DNA of 64,000 bases from positions 10,487,917 through 10,551,916 of the forward strand of contig NC_092571.1 in NCBI RefSeq assembly GCF_037975245.1, given 5' to 3'. Source of the DNA: Apostichopus japonicus (lineage: Eukaryota; Echinodermata; Holothuroidea; Aspidochirotida; Stichopodidae). Of this stretch, positions 22,713 to 34,163 are shown piece by piece. The position numbers were made by a program, and so were the translations under genes. How positions within the stretch are numbered: position 1 is the stretch's first letter; each line of letters opens with the position of its first letter. The notes beneath the pieces were generated by a model. It was not told the origin of the DNA and did not search any database. It worked only from the letters and a program-made list of their open reading frames with translations.

Positions 22713-23472
22713 ATCTAGTTTATTCCGATCTCTTTAATTGAGTTACAAATATAAAAATTAATAAAAATAATTCTTTAATTAAATAATATTTAACACATAG
22801 TGTATGTCACAAACTGAATGTTTGTTCAACCATGGAACATAATTCTTTGTTATTCGTGTTGAGAACATGATTTCAGCTTCTATAGAAAATATGAACTTAT
22901 GAAGAAAAATGGAAACCTCGGGTGTTTAATTATTTTGCTTGCGATGAAATATGAAATACTTATCAGGTAGTAAAAAGAAATTAATAGGATGAATAACATC
23001 ATCAAGATACCCAAGCTTAACATATTCGTAATTAATAGTATTTTTTTTTTATAAGCAGTGGAGAAGTCTTTATCCAAATATCGTTTACTGGGGAACATAG
23101 CCAAAACAGATGTTCTAAAGTTACATCCTCCGAATTCAGTGTCGGACTTGGGCAATCGGACTTGGGCAATGCCCGGTGGGCCGGAAGGCCGGTGGGCTGG
23201 GGAGCCTGGTAAAAATTACAGTCCATTTAACAGTAGTTAATAGAAAAAATACAGGCGGGCTGTGTAGAAATATATTTTTATCTGTGGGAATCAGCTCATG
23301 AAATCACCATGTTAGTTAGTCTGTTAGTTCGTAACAAAGAACGTGCTATGGCAACCCGTCCGTGCTAATGGATTTATTAGTTTTTTTTCCATATTTTCCA
23401 AGCATGTTGTCACAAAATGCTTAAAAAACTAAATAAAATCCAGTCTAAAACATATATTTTTGTCTATTTTTG

Positions 23473-23736
23473 TTAACGTTTTTTACTTTTCTCAGTTTCA
23501 TTAAAGGTGGGATCGCTCGTAATTTCCTCGTAAATTCTGTCCTTCACACCACCCGATTCAAAAATAATATCAATACTACCCTCTACCGGTTCGTCGCTGT
23601 TGTCTCGTAATTTCTCAGCAATCCAGTATTTACGGCTAGTAAGCAATAAACGGGTTCGGTTACTTGAACGGTGGCCTTGGCGAAATTCCTGCATAGTTTC
23701 TTGTCTGTGGCAGTACAGGGAGTTGTTATGGAACAA
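23473..23736 (-). CDS. Hypothetical ORF, unknown function
   Basis: This 87-codon frame has a later methionine (residue 15) that gives a 73-residue version. The composition looks protein-like: basic N-terminus, RTRLLLTSRKYWIAEKLRDN, then an acidic C-terminal half ending KSKKR. An AATAAA signal on the same strand lies about 95 bases past the stop (23378-23373). No intron borders or known domain are seen. The antisense strand also has an open frame (23600-23854), so chance is possible. A 12-bp perfect hairpin overlaps the N-terminal end. Confidence 0.28.
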   Translation of the reverse strand: MFHNNSLYCHRQETMQEFRQGHRSSNRTRLLLTSRKYWIAEKLRDNSDEPVEGSIDIIFESGGVKDRIYEEITSDPTFNETEKSKKR

Positions 23737-23743
23737 CTCCCTG
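23716..23743. repeat. Perfect 12-bp inverted repeat with 4-base loop
   Basis: CAGGGAGTTGTT, loop ATGG, AACAACTCCCTG. It has no T-run and no obvious transposon context. Confidence 0.9.
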
Positions 23744-23879
23744 GTCAGTAGTATGCGGTATTACGCCGCGTTTTCGTGTGTGTTGTGTGATACAAAACTC
23801 TGTGCTTTGTTTTACGTTCAGAACATTTCACAACTAATGGGCTGTACAGTATAGGTTACGGTCGAGCTCTGCATCAGGC

Positions 23880-26030
23880 GTAATAGTTCGACCAGGGCGC
23901 TGCTACTCTAGGCTCTAGCAGCTCCCTGCTTTTACTCTTTTAGGCCTACCTGGTGAGCAGTCGACGTCAAGAAACAGCTCAAAAAACTATAGTTATGAAC
24001 TTTATGTCTGATTTACGCTGACTGGTGTCACAAAAAGACAAACGCGAATGAGTGAAAAATATGACTGAAGTGATTACAAAATTGGGTATCAAACGTAAAG
24101 TCAAGTCCGTCATGTGTGAACAATTGGTATTTCAGCCAATATTGGTATTAATTATACATAAACAGAGTCACAGCTTACATTGTATTTTATAGATAAATAT
24201 TAGTTATATATCAGGAGGGTAAGACAAAGCATTTTATGTCATATAAGACATATACCATATATAGATAAATATGTATATTTAATTATTTTTGGACTCCTGG
24301 CAACGGGCCCTTTAGGCGATCACAGAGCACTTGCCCTAGCTGCACCCCGTCCTCCTAACCGGTGCACGTAAACCCTGTCCTTGCACCCCTTGACCCGAAT
24401 TAAAAAATAACGAAACTTGAACGGAAAAGGGAAGAAAAATACGTTGCCATAAGGGGCGGCTCCACCCTCTTTAGAAAGGATTGGCAAAAAGGGAATAAGT
24501 ACATGAACAATAAACTAATAGTTATTTCCATTGAAAAGTGTCTCGCTGAGCATCGGCCGTCAAAGCAAAAAACTTTTTTTCCTAAATCACGTCAGTGTAT
24601 TGCTTTCCAGCGTACTGTACTCCCAGAATTGACTCTCCTGCTTCTTGTTCCGAACAGCTCCCAACGAAATGCCAAAAAGTCGGCAACGGGGTTGGGGTGG
24701 GTTACCCAGCTCCACCATGGGGCACCTCATTTCGACTGACTCGAATTACAACTCGAAACTTTAACTGAAATTGGATTGAATTAAAAAAAATATATACTAG
24801 CTGTCTGCATGGATCATACTTATCTATACTATTGTGTGACCATATAGGCGTACAGGCTCTATATAGTCAACCAGGAGAGACTGGGGGAAGCTTTTTTTCT
24901 TGCCACAGAAAATTAAACATTGCCCGGAAGTTCCTAGCATGATTAATTCATTTCAAACTTCGACGGCAATGAAGGACAAAGAGAACCATATAGGCCTATG
25001 CCTGACTATAAGATCATTGAACCATCAGGAACAACTCCGAATAATCTTCCATTTGCCGATTCATTACACTGGGAATAAGGGGTGGGGGTGGGGCTTTCCA
25101 TTTGATCCCCAAGCTATACAACAAGGGTGTATAGCTTGGGACTAGCACGGGGAGACTTGTCAACCTTGTGAACTTTTTTGGGGGTGAGATGCGGGGGGGG
25201 GGGGGGGAGTTGGCAAACTAAAACATACAGGGTAAACAGAGGGGAGGAAAGAGGTCAATAAAGAAAGAGTGAAAGACAGATGAAGGGATGGAGGAAGAAA
25301 GTAAAGAAAATGTGGAGATGGAGGCTATGGGTAGAGATAGATATGATATGAAAGTACAGAGAAAAAAAAATCAAGAGCAGAAAAATGGAGATCACTGGGA
25401 TACTGTCAAATACACAAGAAGAATATACAATCTAAATACTGGAATTAAATAATGCACAACATAAATACAGCTTTATGACATCAACAAATCAAAGGGGAAA
25501 GATATAATGTTTCAAGGATGCTGGAAAATAAGACACAACAGAAGATGGTCATGGTTTCTGATCTATTAGGCTTCTTCTCTCTACTGCTACCAGGATGTAA
25601 GAGACCACAGGGACTCGCACAACTCTTTAAGTTGTGATGACCTCTGACCCTTACTATGCCTAACTGTTATCTTGCCAGGAAATAAATACACCAGTGCATG
25701 AGAGGAGGTGAGAGACAGGACTGATTGATCGTGTCGATAGGGGTACATGTGATTCAAGAGATAGATGTAAAGATTAGCATCGTTTGGACACTTCAAATGG
25801 GACCCCCTCCCCACCCCCCCACACCCTCCCCCACGTTCAAATCATATCCCCTCCTGGCAACGGAAATGAACACCAGTATAAATAAACCGATACAGATATT
25901 TATACACGCTGTGCGTGTAGGCCTATATACAATAATATAAAGCTGGCCATTCTCTGATTGTTACTCCTTGATTGAATTTCCCCAACCTTGCCCACCTTGA
26001 CTTAGAGGGTGGCCAAGCTCCTGATTTACA
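23880..26030. other. Unassigned sequence, with A/G-rich stretch and poly-G tract
   Basis: A G16 run lies at about 25191-25206, followed by GA-rich sequence at 25210-25390. A C-rich stretch lies at 25800-25850. Apart from the hairpin at 25108-25140, nothing is recognised. Confidence 0.5.
25108..25140. repeat. Perfect 13-bp inverted repeat with 7-base loop
   Basis: CCCAAGCTATACA, loop ACAAGGG, TGTATAGCTTGGG. No host gene is nearby. It could be a relic of a small palindromic insertion. Confidence 0.92.
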
Positions 26031-26072
26031 GTCATAGCTACTATCGAACAAAATGGACGAAAGCAATTTATC

Positions 26073-29000
26073 TCAATCTGGTGATGCAGATGTATCATTA
26101 GCTGCTAATTCAACGTTTGTGAATGTCGCACAACCTGTCAACAAAAGTCTGGGAAAAGTGCTTGCCCCTGCCATATGTATGATCTCTTTTGTTCAGGATC
26201 ATGTAAATGTGGCAATGTGTATTCGTATAGTCTGAGGTTTCTCTCCCATGCTGCTCCATATCTAATCCTACTGGTGACATTGGACAGAACATTGGCAGAT
26301 GGCTTCTTGAGAGGTGTTGAAGTAACTGGATCAGGAGTATCTGTAGAGATTACATAAAACAATAGTTACTAGATTGCAAGTATCCTGCTATAGCTTCTAT
26401 GGCTGTGACTAAAAATATACAGTACCTTTTGTTTAGAACTTATCACACTTATGCAGCACTGGAAACTGATATTTCAATTTAAATGGTGTCATTGAGTTTA
26501 GAGGACATTGAAGTTACAAGTATGTTGGTGAAACCAAGACCACCCTCAAGAAGCAGTTCTAGTCACAAGTCAATACCATGAAAATGGAGACTCCAGTAGG
26601 GGAACACTTTCAGCTCCCCAATCATACCATTAAAGACATGTCCCAACAGGTAACTAACTTCGTAGACTAACCATCTCAGACACAGTACACCACAGCAGAG
26701 ATAGAGAGAGTGGACGGAGTGCCCTAGCACCATTCAACTGAATGGGCTCAATATACAGGAAGGACATGACTAACTTTATCCTGCTCCATCTCTGTATTCT
26801 GCTATAGTTTATTTGCCCTCTCTCCTTACTTAATCCTAGCTTTGTACTCGGTACTCCACAGTTTATCTAAATACCTCTGCTTTCACTGACTCCTTTTGTT
26901 CAATACACCATTAACTTCTTTCTTTGTGTTCACCATGTCCTCTCTGTTCCAGGCTCTATTGTGTCTCTTTAATTTACTGTTACTAGTCAGTTTGCCTCTA
27001 AAGAAGATCCTGATAATATCAGGCCCACTTACTTTTATAAATTCTCATACACATGTATGCTTTTTAGTGGATGAGCAATATGCTACCATCTTTTTCTTTT
27101 CTTTTGGAATTTAATGAGAATGAAATTGTATTATTTTTCTGATCACACCAGATCAGATAAGATTAGCACTGCTCTTCCAGTCTGTAATTCATGCAAGGAT
27201 AAACATATAAATTTACCTTCTCCTTTCTGAGTGTCAACTGATCTTTCTGTGGTGACAGCCGCTGAGAATGCCTCTGTTTGACTTTCAGCATCTTTCCGGA
27301 AAAGATGCATTTGAAACCTATACAATGAAACAAAAAAAATTGTCTGTAAATCATATAACTGAAATAGTAATTTTACTGTACACCTCAAGCTTAATTGTAT
27401 GCGTAATGAATCTGGTAATGACCAAATCATTACAAACATACATGTTGTTATCATACCTACCCAAGAAAAAATATGAAAGAGAAAAGTAACAAACAAACAC
27501 TTAGGCAGATTTCAATAATAACATATTGTTAACCCACATTGATTTAAACCCAGATAAGGATGAGATATTCTTTCATACTCTTCTTCAACATATCCATAAA
27601 CCGCGGTACCTTTCAAGAATTGTAAGGATAATTTTGTGTTGCCCAACTGCTTGCCCAACAACTTGAGCTCACATGTCAATGTAAAATTTACTATGTAAAC
27701 TTCCTGTCTTAGTGAACTGATTGGTTTCATATCGCTAAAAGATGTCCAGTCTTTTAACAAAGTTTGATGTACACTCATTATTTACCTACTGTGTAAACTT
27801 CCTGTTTATGTGAGCAGTTGGTTTCATGAGTGAGAATTGAGATGCTAGCTTACTCCATGACACCATTGTGAAAAATTCCTGTTTACATGAATAGCTTGAT
27901 TTCAGACTACCATTAATTTAACGCTAGATTACTCTCCACAAGAGATAGTTTCGGCCACCAAATTTAATAGATATTATAATTTTTGAACACTAAACATCAG
28001 ATCATTCACAAGAAGCTGAACAAAAACAAGCATAGTACTGACTATATATAAAAAATATGATAACTTAGCACAGCATCATAAAGTATGAGCATCAGGCCTA
28101 CACAAAAAAAACTGGTACTTTCTTACCTCCAGGCATGGCTATATAAAGGTTTATAAAGGTATAGCTATATGTACTAATATGGTCCCTCAATTTGTGAGGC
28201 TAATTTACCTAATTTCTTGCATAGCAGTTGGGTTCCTTCAAAAATCCCATTCACAGAAATGTACACATGATTGCTGGAATATTGGACAGACAGTCAGTAG
28301 ATAACAGTATAACACCCTGTTGCCCACATGAACCATTAAAACTTGATTGCATATATGCTGGCTGTGGCTGACCTTAGAAAAACATAAGGTCTAGTTGCAT
28401 ACGCAGCGGTGTGAAAACATGTGAATCAGTTAGTAGTGATTCTAAATTATTTATGTATAGTAGATGCATTATTTTTATAGGAAAAATTGCAGGTTCATGT
28501 GGTTGTACTTGTACAGCACAGTGTGCCTTCCTCACTGGTGTATATTACAAAATTAGGGAATACAGTTACTATGAACACTTAATTCAGATACTTATTACTA
28601 ATACTATAGGCCTTAGTCCTATGTTATATGCCTAGTTAATTATGACTGGGCATAGGTGAGGCTTTTCTTTCAAATGCTCATTCACAAGAATTATTCCTCA
28701 AACAAGGACAGCTGATAACAATTTAGAACCTGGAGGGGTGGGGATGAACAGATCACTTAGGCCTAGTGGTTAGAAAATATATTTCCATCAATTTGTTGAG
28801 GCAAAAAAACAGTCTACTTTTTGGTGATGAGAAGGCCCAGCTTTCCATGGCATAAATATGAGGAGTGAAACTAAAGACCCCCAGTCCCTGTCAGTCTTCT
28901 TTAGGAAGGATATTTTAATTTTTAACTGTATACAGTACAAAGTGGCTATTCTTACGACTAGTTGTAAGAATAATTTCCGACTACGCATGGGCAGTTGCTA

Positions 29001-29999
29001 TTTTTATGATTAGGAGTACTAATTTTACGACGAGGAGTAACAATAACTTCCGGTTAGGGTTAGGATTGAGGTTTAGGGTTATGTTTAGGGTTAGGGTTAC
29101 CCCTACTACATGCGCAGTTGCTTTATTTACTTTACTGCACTTGAATTTGCCTTTGTCGTAAGAATAGTTTAGAAATAATTGTTACGACTAGTAGTCGTAA
29201 GAATAGCCACGGCCTATACAGTATCCTCATGACAAGCATTCACAAACAGTGATGATGATGACTCAGTAATACAACTTACTGCTATTTTGTGCTAGGATAA
29301 GTATGATAAGGTTAGCATACGTTAGGTCCATTGGAAAAATAATGAATGATAGGCCTAGTTACAAAGCCTAGGCTCATCAAATCATGTATGTTACAAATAC
29401 AATAGCATAGACACTGCAAAGTTCGAACACCTAAGCCTTAAAATACCCCAAAAACTATCTTCATTTTATTGACAGATATGTACGTACATACTTGCGCACG
29501 GGTCATTTTGGAGAGGAAATAACTGTAGCTTCCTACTTTTTAGTGATATTGGCTTTCGCTTGTAGGTTATCATGGTGAAATATTGTATTTCTTAGGGGTG
29601 TCCGAACTTTGCAGTTTTCTGTACTTCGCAATACTGACAGTTACCTAGGACAATACCCTGTAGTACTACTATGTACTAGTATTACCCTATACAGTTTTAG
29701 CCTAGCTTAGCAAATCATTACCTTTTTGTGTGATCCTGAAGCAAATGTTCTGCGAAATCTGCGTTGCTAACAGAAGTCAAATCGTGGACATGTTTGTAGA
29801 GCTCTTTCTCCATTTGCCAGTTTACGTAGGAACGTAGAAGATATATCTTCGTGGCATCTCTTCGTCGCTGTTGTTCCTTTGCACTGCTGTTTTTGTCAGG
29901 TCCATGCAACAATGGCTTTCCTCCACTTGAACCTACGCTCGTTCCAGGATAAGGTCGTTTTCTTTCGCCCGATTCTCCTTGCCCTGATCCCTTTTCCAT
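26073..29999 (-). CDS. Candidate three-exon gene of unknown function
   Basis: Exon 1 (29999-29722) starts MEKGSGQGESGERKRPYPGT and contains RRRDATKIYLLRSYVNWQME, then NADFAEHLLQDHTK, ending AG|GTAATG in phase 2. An in-frame ATG three codons upstream (30008) is also possible. Exon 2 (27317-27217) follows a polypyrimidine/TAG acceptor, restores the frame (R-FQMHLFRKDAESQTE...TTERSVDTQKGE) and ends G|GTAAAT in phase 1. Exon 3 (26134-26073) after TTGACAG reads CATFTNVELAANDTSASPD and stops. The phases fit at both junctions. The exon 1 pattern (basic strand, Y..W, hydrophobic helix) resembles N-terminal modules seen on many uncharacterised invertebrate transposon-linked proteins, but I cannot name it. 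Exon 3 is the weakest call. The introns carry a MITE and a Penelope-like fragment. Confidence 0.45.
26511..26773 (+). pseudogene. GIY-YIG endonuclease fragment of a Penelope-like retroelement
   Basis: From 26521 one frame reads YVGETKTTLKKQF, stop, SQVNTMKMETPVGEHFQLPN, HTIKDMSQQV. This matches the end of the GIY-YIG nuclease joined to Penelope-type reverse transcriptases ('YVGET.RTL..R...H......TPV..HF...H...D'). Just upstream, KLQ (26511-26519) is one base out of frame with YVGET, as expected for the usual '.LQYVGET'. After a frameshift, 26710-26773 reads WTECPSTIQLNGLNIQEGHD then TAA, the usual 'W...L.T..P.GLN' ending. Two frame breaks and a stop show a dead copy. The reverse transcriptase part is not visible upstream. 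It lies antisense in the last intron of the 26-30 kb candidate gene. Confidence 0.85.
27690..27910. repeat. Three degenerate tandem copies, about 75-100 bp each
   Basis: TGTAAACTTCCTGT followed by GTTTCAT recurs at about 27693, 27791 and 27868 (last copy TGTGAAAAATTCCTGTTTAC). Divergence is high. Confidence 0.6.
28929..29223. mobile_element. MITE with 9-bp target duplication, MULE-like
   Basis: The 277-bp body 28938-29214 is flanked on both sides by TATACAGTA (28929-28937 and 29215-29223). The ends are inverted: left GTGGCTATTCTTACGACTAG, right (reverse complement) GTGGCTATTCTTACGACTAC, preceded by CAAA and GGCC respectively. A 9-bp duplication is typical of Mutator-like elements. The body contains a run of TTAGGG-type repeats at about 29051-29096 and no coding sequence. 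Confidence 0.82.
29051..29096 (+). repeat. Interstitial telomere-type repeats inside a MITE
   Basis: GGTTAGGGTTAGGATTGAGG, TTTAGGGTTATG, TTTAGGGTTAGGGTTA: imperfect TTAGGG/TTTAGGG repeats located in the middle of the transposon, not at a chromosome end. Confidence 0.85.
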
Positions 30000-30009
30000 G
30001 ATTGTCACT

Positions 30010-31367
30010 ATACTCTAGTCTAATCGAATGTATTTGTACGAAAATCGTACAGTATTCTTTACTCAAAAGGCACACAAACAACAAACTATCGCGTACGAAA
30101 ATCCTTTGCGGTAAACAGCACAATATTCTGAAATGCTGTGTTATAACATTATGTGTGCATGGGTACGGGCTTGTTACGCATACGCTTGCCTGTGCTATTC
30201 ACTGATCTAAATTTGCCACCGAGGTCACGTGAGTTTTCGGGGTCCCATTAAACCTCGCTGAAACCTCGAAAATGCCAGCGCCCTCTAAAAAAAGTCTACG
30301 AGCGATATCGCCTTTAAGTGTTGCTTCTGGAAAATTATTTTTGGGTCTTCTTTAAAGGATTATTGTATCCTACAAAATTGAGAAATATAGCACCATTTTG
30401 CATCTAAGCATTCCTTAACTTAAAAAAAAACCTCAAAGGGGAGGGGGACACCCCTACCCTTACACCCCTCCACCAGGATGGCGATCACTATGTAAGTAAC
30501 ATATCAATGCATAATGGGCAGGTCTATAGGTGAAAAATGCCCGGTCCGCTTTTAAGACCCTGTCCGCCCCCCGAATTGAAAAAAAAGCATACAACGGTGA
30601 ATCCTTGCTTTAATTTTGTGAAGAAAGCGTTTGTACCCTATATTCTGTGAATAAACCTGAAATGGAGATACTGTATCTTTGAGTCTCGTACAGCAACAAA
30701 GGGTGAGGAGGGTGAACAATAATTTGATATCTTTAATGTTCTCATTAAATTACACAAAATAAACATTTCTAACACCTGGAAGGTATTTTGGAGGGTCGTT
30801 ACTGTGTAAAAGTTAGTAAGGTATAAAAATTGAAATTTAATAAATGACTGGGAATATGAAATTCAGGTTTATTTAAAACGACCTTGAAATAATCAGTTAA
30901 ATATCAAGTTTGATTGAAAAGTACGTTAACGTTTCGAGCAACAGCTCCCTCTTTCCAATCGTCCGCAACAGTCGAAGTTTGGTGGAGTTGATCAATTTTT
31001 TAAATTGGCTACCTTTAGAGAAACCACTCCTGATGTTAGCGCCATGTAAACAGACAAAATATTAAACATTCCGGATTGTAACTTTCGTCTAGCATAAGTT
31101 TAAGACTATTTGCTTGCTAATATTTGCTTTTAGTTGTTTAGTTAGAAGGAATGACATAACTATGAACTTCCGAGTAGTGCTATCAATATAAACAAGTAAT
31201 GCGACATTCTGATGAATTAATTTGAATAGCAAACGGATAATTGATATTGCATCAGTTTTACTTTTGTATGAATATTCAACGAACTGGCGCCTTAGTTGAC
31301 GACAAACGTGTACAATCTTGATGTAAGTTCTGGTTGAAGTCACAAGGTCAAGAAAATGAAACTCGTG
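30010..31367. other. Unassigned sequence with a relic of the hAT MITE family at about 30389-30490
   Basis: TAGCACCATTTTGCATCTAA and CAAAGGGGAGGGGGACACCC match the interior of the hAT-like elements at 47423 and 60469, but termini were not found. The rest is ordinary AT-rich sequence, including the presumed 5' flank of the 26-30 kb gene. Confidence 0.55.
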
Positions 31368-31771
31368 ATCACAGGCAGGGGGTAGGAGCCAGGGGGGCAC
31401 TGGGGCACGTGTCCCCACCCCCACTTTTTTCCAAAATAGCAAATGTGCCCTACTGGCAAATAAAATGTGCCCCTTTGATGAAGAAGTTTGTTAATTTTAC
31501 TTATTTTAATATTTTAATTATTTATTTTTAGTCTGTACATGCTATGTTTAAAATGGTATCCCATATTTTTTTGTAGCACGGTTAACAATAAACAATCTCA
31601 ATAAATAGTATTGATAGCATTCTAACACATCACATATATTCAAGTGATATGGCCGGTGTGTATCGGTTGATAGCATAACGAGTGGTGGTTGTGGAATGAG
31701 AAAGTGCCCCTCTGATGTTGTGTCCCCCCCCCCCCGACTTTTTGGAAGCTTCCTTCCCCCCTGATTCACAG
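31368..31771. mobile_element. hAT-like element, imperfect target duplication
   Basis: The body 31376-31763 begins CAGGGGGTAGGAGCC and ends with the reverse complement of CAGGGGGGAAGGAAGC. Flanks are ATCACAGG on the left and ATTCACAG(G) on the right, an 8-bp duplication with one base inserted. CAG-type ends with 8-bp duplications are typical of the hAT superfamily. The interior is AT-rich, without a transposase. Confidence 0.65.
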
Positions 31772-31883
31772 GCCTGCATCATACTACCAATCCTGTACAA
31801 GTTCAAGGTATCTATCTCTAACTCTTGAATTTTCTACAATGAAACCTAAACAAGTATATCCTTGACATTTGATAGAAATGTTG

Positions 31884-32683
31884 GTTATGAACAAGGGCGG
31901 CGGAAGCACTTTTAATCTGGGGGGGCACCAACGTCGAAGGGCACTTTGCAGAAATTCGATTGGACTGATGCAGCCAGATATTTAGTACCCTTTATAACTC
32001 TAACTTCTATCCCTCCATCAACGCCCCCCCCCCCCAAAGGAAACAATGCATACTAGCACTGCAATATCTAATGTGCAAATTGGGAACCAAGGAACAAGTT
32101 TTCTTTCGAGACAAAATGAGGTGAAATCATTATAAAGTCCAAGTCCCTGCACACGATACATGCATGAAAGCAAATGAAATATGTCAAAATACGAAAGGAT
32201 GGGGTAGGTTAAGGGATATTAAAACTATACTCATTATTCATAGTAGGCTATAAATGGTTTCTGCTTATTACAAAGTCACAATGTAAAATAGCAAGGCATT
32301 TTTGAAATGCAATATGGAAGGGTAATAACACGGCAAATGATTGTATGTTATTGGCATGTGATTTTAAAACCGACGCATGCCTATATGATATGCAAATTAA
32401 TATGTAAAACGCGCGCGTAGCGCGCGAAAAATTTTGGTTATATTTTTCGGGCACGTCGTTACAGCCCCCCCCCCCCCCCCCTCAATCCAATTGGGCTCCT
32501 ACGCCTATGGTAGTAAACATTTAAAACTTCCCGAAATATTTCATTCGACGTGGGTTTCGCTTTGTAAACTCTTTTTTTAATTAGAAATTTGTATGTAGAA
32601 AAGGGGCACATTTTTGACCTGAGGAAAAGTGGGGGGGCACGTGCCCCCTGTGCCCCCCCGGTTCCGCCGCCCTTGGTTATGAA
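31884..32683. mobile_element. hAT-like non-autonomous element with perfect 8-bp target duplication
   Basis: The body 31892-32675 (784 bp) is flanked by GTTATGAA on both sides (31884-31891 and 32676-32683). Its termini are inverted: CAAGGGCGGCGGAAG at the left, and the reverse complement of CAAGGGCGGCGGAACC at the right. It holds C18 and G runs and the palindrome-like CGCGCGCGTAGCGCGCG at about 32410. It also holds a second hAT-type end (GGGCTCCTACGCCTATGG at about 32494) that may mark an older nested insertion. No transposase is seen. Confidence 0.85.
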
Positions 32684-32719
32684 AGTCCCCAGTTTAACTC
32701 AAGTACGTGCTACACATCA

Positions 32720-33450
32720 GTGTTGTAGTCAAGGATCTTATCCGAGCACCAAGTGCTTCCGACTGAGTACCAAGTACCACAGTCCGAGTACTGCTTCTTA
32801 GAAACCGAGTACCATATATGAGGACAGCATTGCTGAATCCAAGTACAGTAAAGGTACTTACATACCAGTACTTTTGAGTACTTTTGATTTCTTATCAACA
32901 AGAACATTATGCTGCACACATGCTGAACACATGCTACACACATGCTGCACACATGACACACACATGCTGCACACATGCTACACACATGCTACACACATGC
33001 TGCACACATGCTGCACACATGCTGCACACATGCTGCACATATGCTGCACACACGCTGCACACATGCTGCACACATGCTGCTGCCTGATGGTCACTGATTG
33101 TACTCAATGGATTATAAGAGTGGAATGTGATGACCCTGCTCCGATCTTGTTATTGTTAGCCGTAATAAAAATGTCTACTTTGATATTGGGTAGACGAAGC
33201 GGTTTACTGCTGTACAGTCAGTGTTAAGAAACTGTTGTTTTGTTAACATAAGTACTCGTAAAGCACTCATCCTAAGCAAGTATCAAGTACTTTCAATCGA
33301 GTTCGAGTACTAAACAACGAGTGCTAGTGGTACTTAAACATCCCAGTAATTTTCACCTAGTGCGAGTATACGGATTACTTGTACCGAGGTACTCGTGTAG
33401 TATACTCAAGTACGGATTCCTTTTCGAATGCTTCAACACTGGTGCTGTAC
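32720..33450. repeat. AGTACT-rich degenerate repeat interrupted by an 11-bp array
   Basis: Positions 32735-32890 and 33245-33420 are full of GAGTAC, AAGTACT and GGTACTT, a degenerate repeat of the palindromic hexamer AGTACT. Between them sits the CACATGCTGCA array and about 160 bp of other sequence. Confidence 0.7.
32910..33082. repeat. 11-bp microsatellite (CACATGCTGCA)n
   Basis: About 15 units with point variants (GCTACA, GCTGAACA). Its Cys/His-rich ORFs on both strands arise from the repeat. Confidence 0.93.
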
Positions 33451-33477
33451 ACATTAGTTTACAACACACAACTGTAA

Positions 33478-33885
33478 TCCAATCGTATCGTCATCATCAC
33501 CATCATTTTCATCGTCGATTCCATCGTCAACGTCATCGATATAGTCATCGTCATTATAATAGTCATCGACGTCATCGTCACTGTAATCACCGTCGTCGTT
33601 GTAATCTTCGTCATGGTAATCGTCATCTTCAGCGTAATCGTCATTGTAATAGTTATCGTCACTGTAATCGTCATCGTAGTCGTAATCTTCGTCATTGTAA
33701 TCGTCACTGTGATCGTCGTCTTCAGCGTAATCGTCATTGTTATCATTGTCGTCACTGTAATCGTCTTCGTCACTGTAATCGTCGTCGTCGTTGTAATCTT
33801 CATCATCGTAATCGTCACTGAGATCGTCATCGTCATCGTCAACGTAATCGTCATCGTAAACTTCATCGTCATAACATCGTCATCA
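33478..33885. repeat. TCATCG/TCGTAA trinucleotide-based repeat
   Basis: About 400 bp of GTCATCGTAATC-type hexamer mixtures keep all six frames largely open. The HRHRHCN-, IVIVIV- and TITMTI-type ORFs across it (up to 187 codons) are products of the repeat. Confidence 0.92.
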
Positions 33886-34163
33886 TCCATGTTGCTCTCC
33901 TCATCGCCAACAGTTTTACTATGCATTAAATATATGATCAGATCGGGTAAGAGGTTATTAAGGTCCAAATTTGAGTTAAAATGTTGAATTGGAAGCCACC
34001 CGACGTGTAAGTTGTAATCCATAAGCCCTTTCGGGTTTCTCCCACATTTGTAGTCGCTTCAGCGTCGTAAAAATAATTGCTGATTATTATTATTATTAAG
34101 GTGGGCGGATTCATAACGAAATCACACATTATTAATACTCAATACTACATGACAATATCCCAG

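Noticed and set aside
26053-26235. Plus-strand ORF starting MDESNLSQSGDADVSLAANS
   Set aside because: It looks protein-like, but it is antisense to the phase-compatible exon 26134-26073 and has no splice partners. One of the two is a shadow and I could not prove which, so the minus-strand exon is given low weight.
33321-34022. Three long ORFs (124-187 codons) on both strands
   Set aside because: The TCATCG/TCGTAA repeat keeps every frame open. Translations are monotonous (HRHRHCN, IVIVIV, TITMTI).
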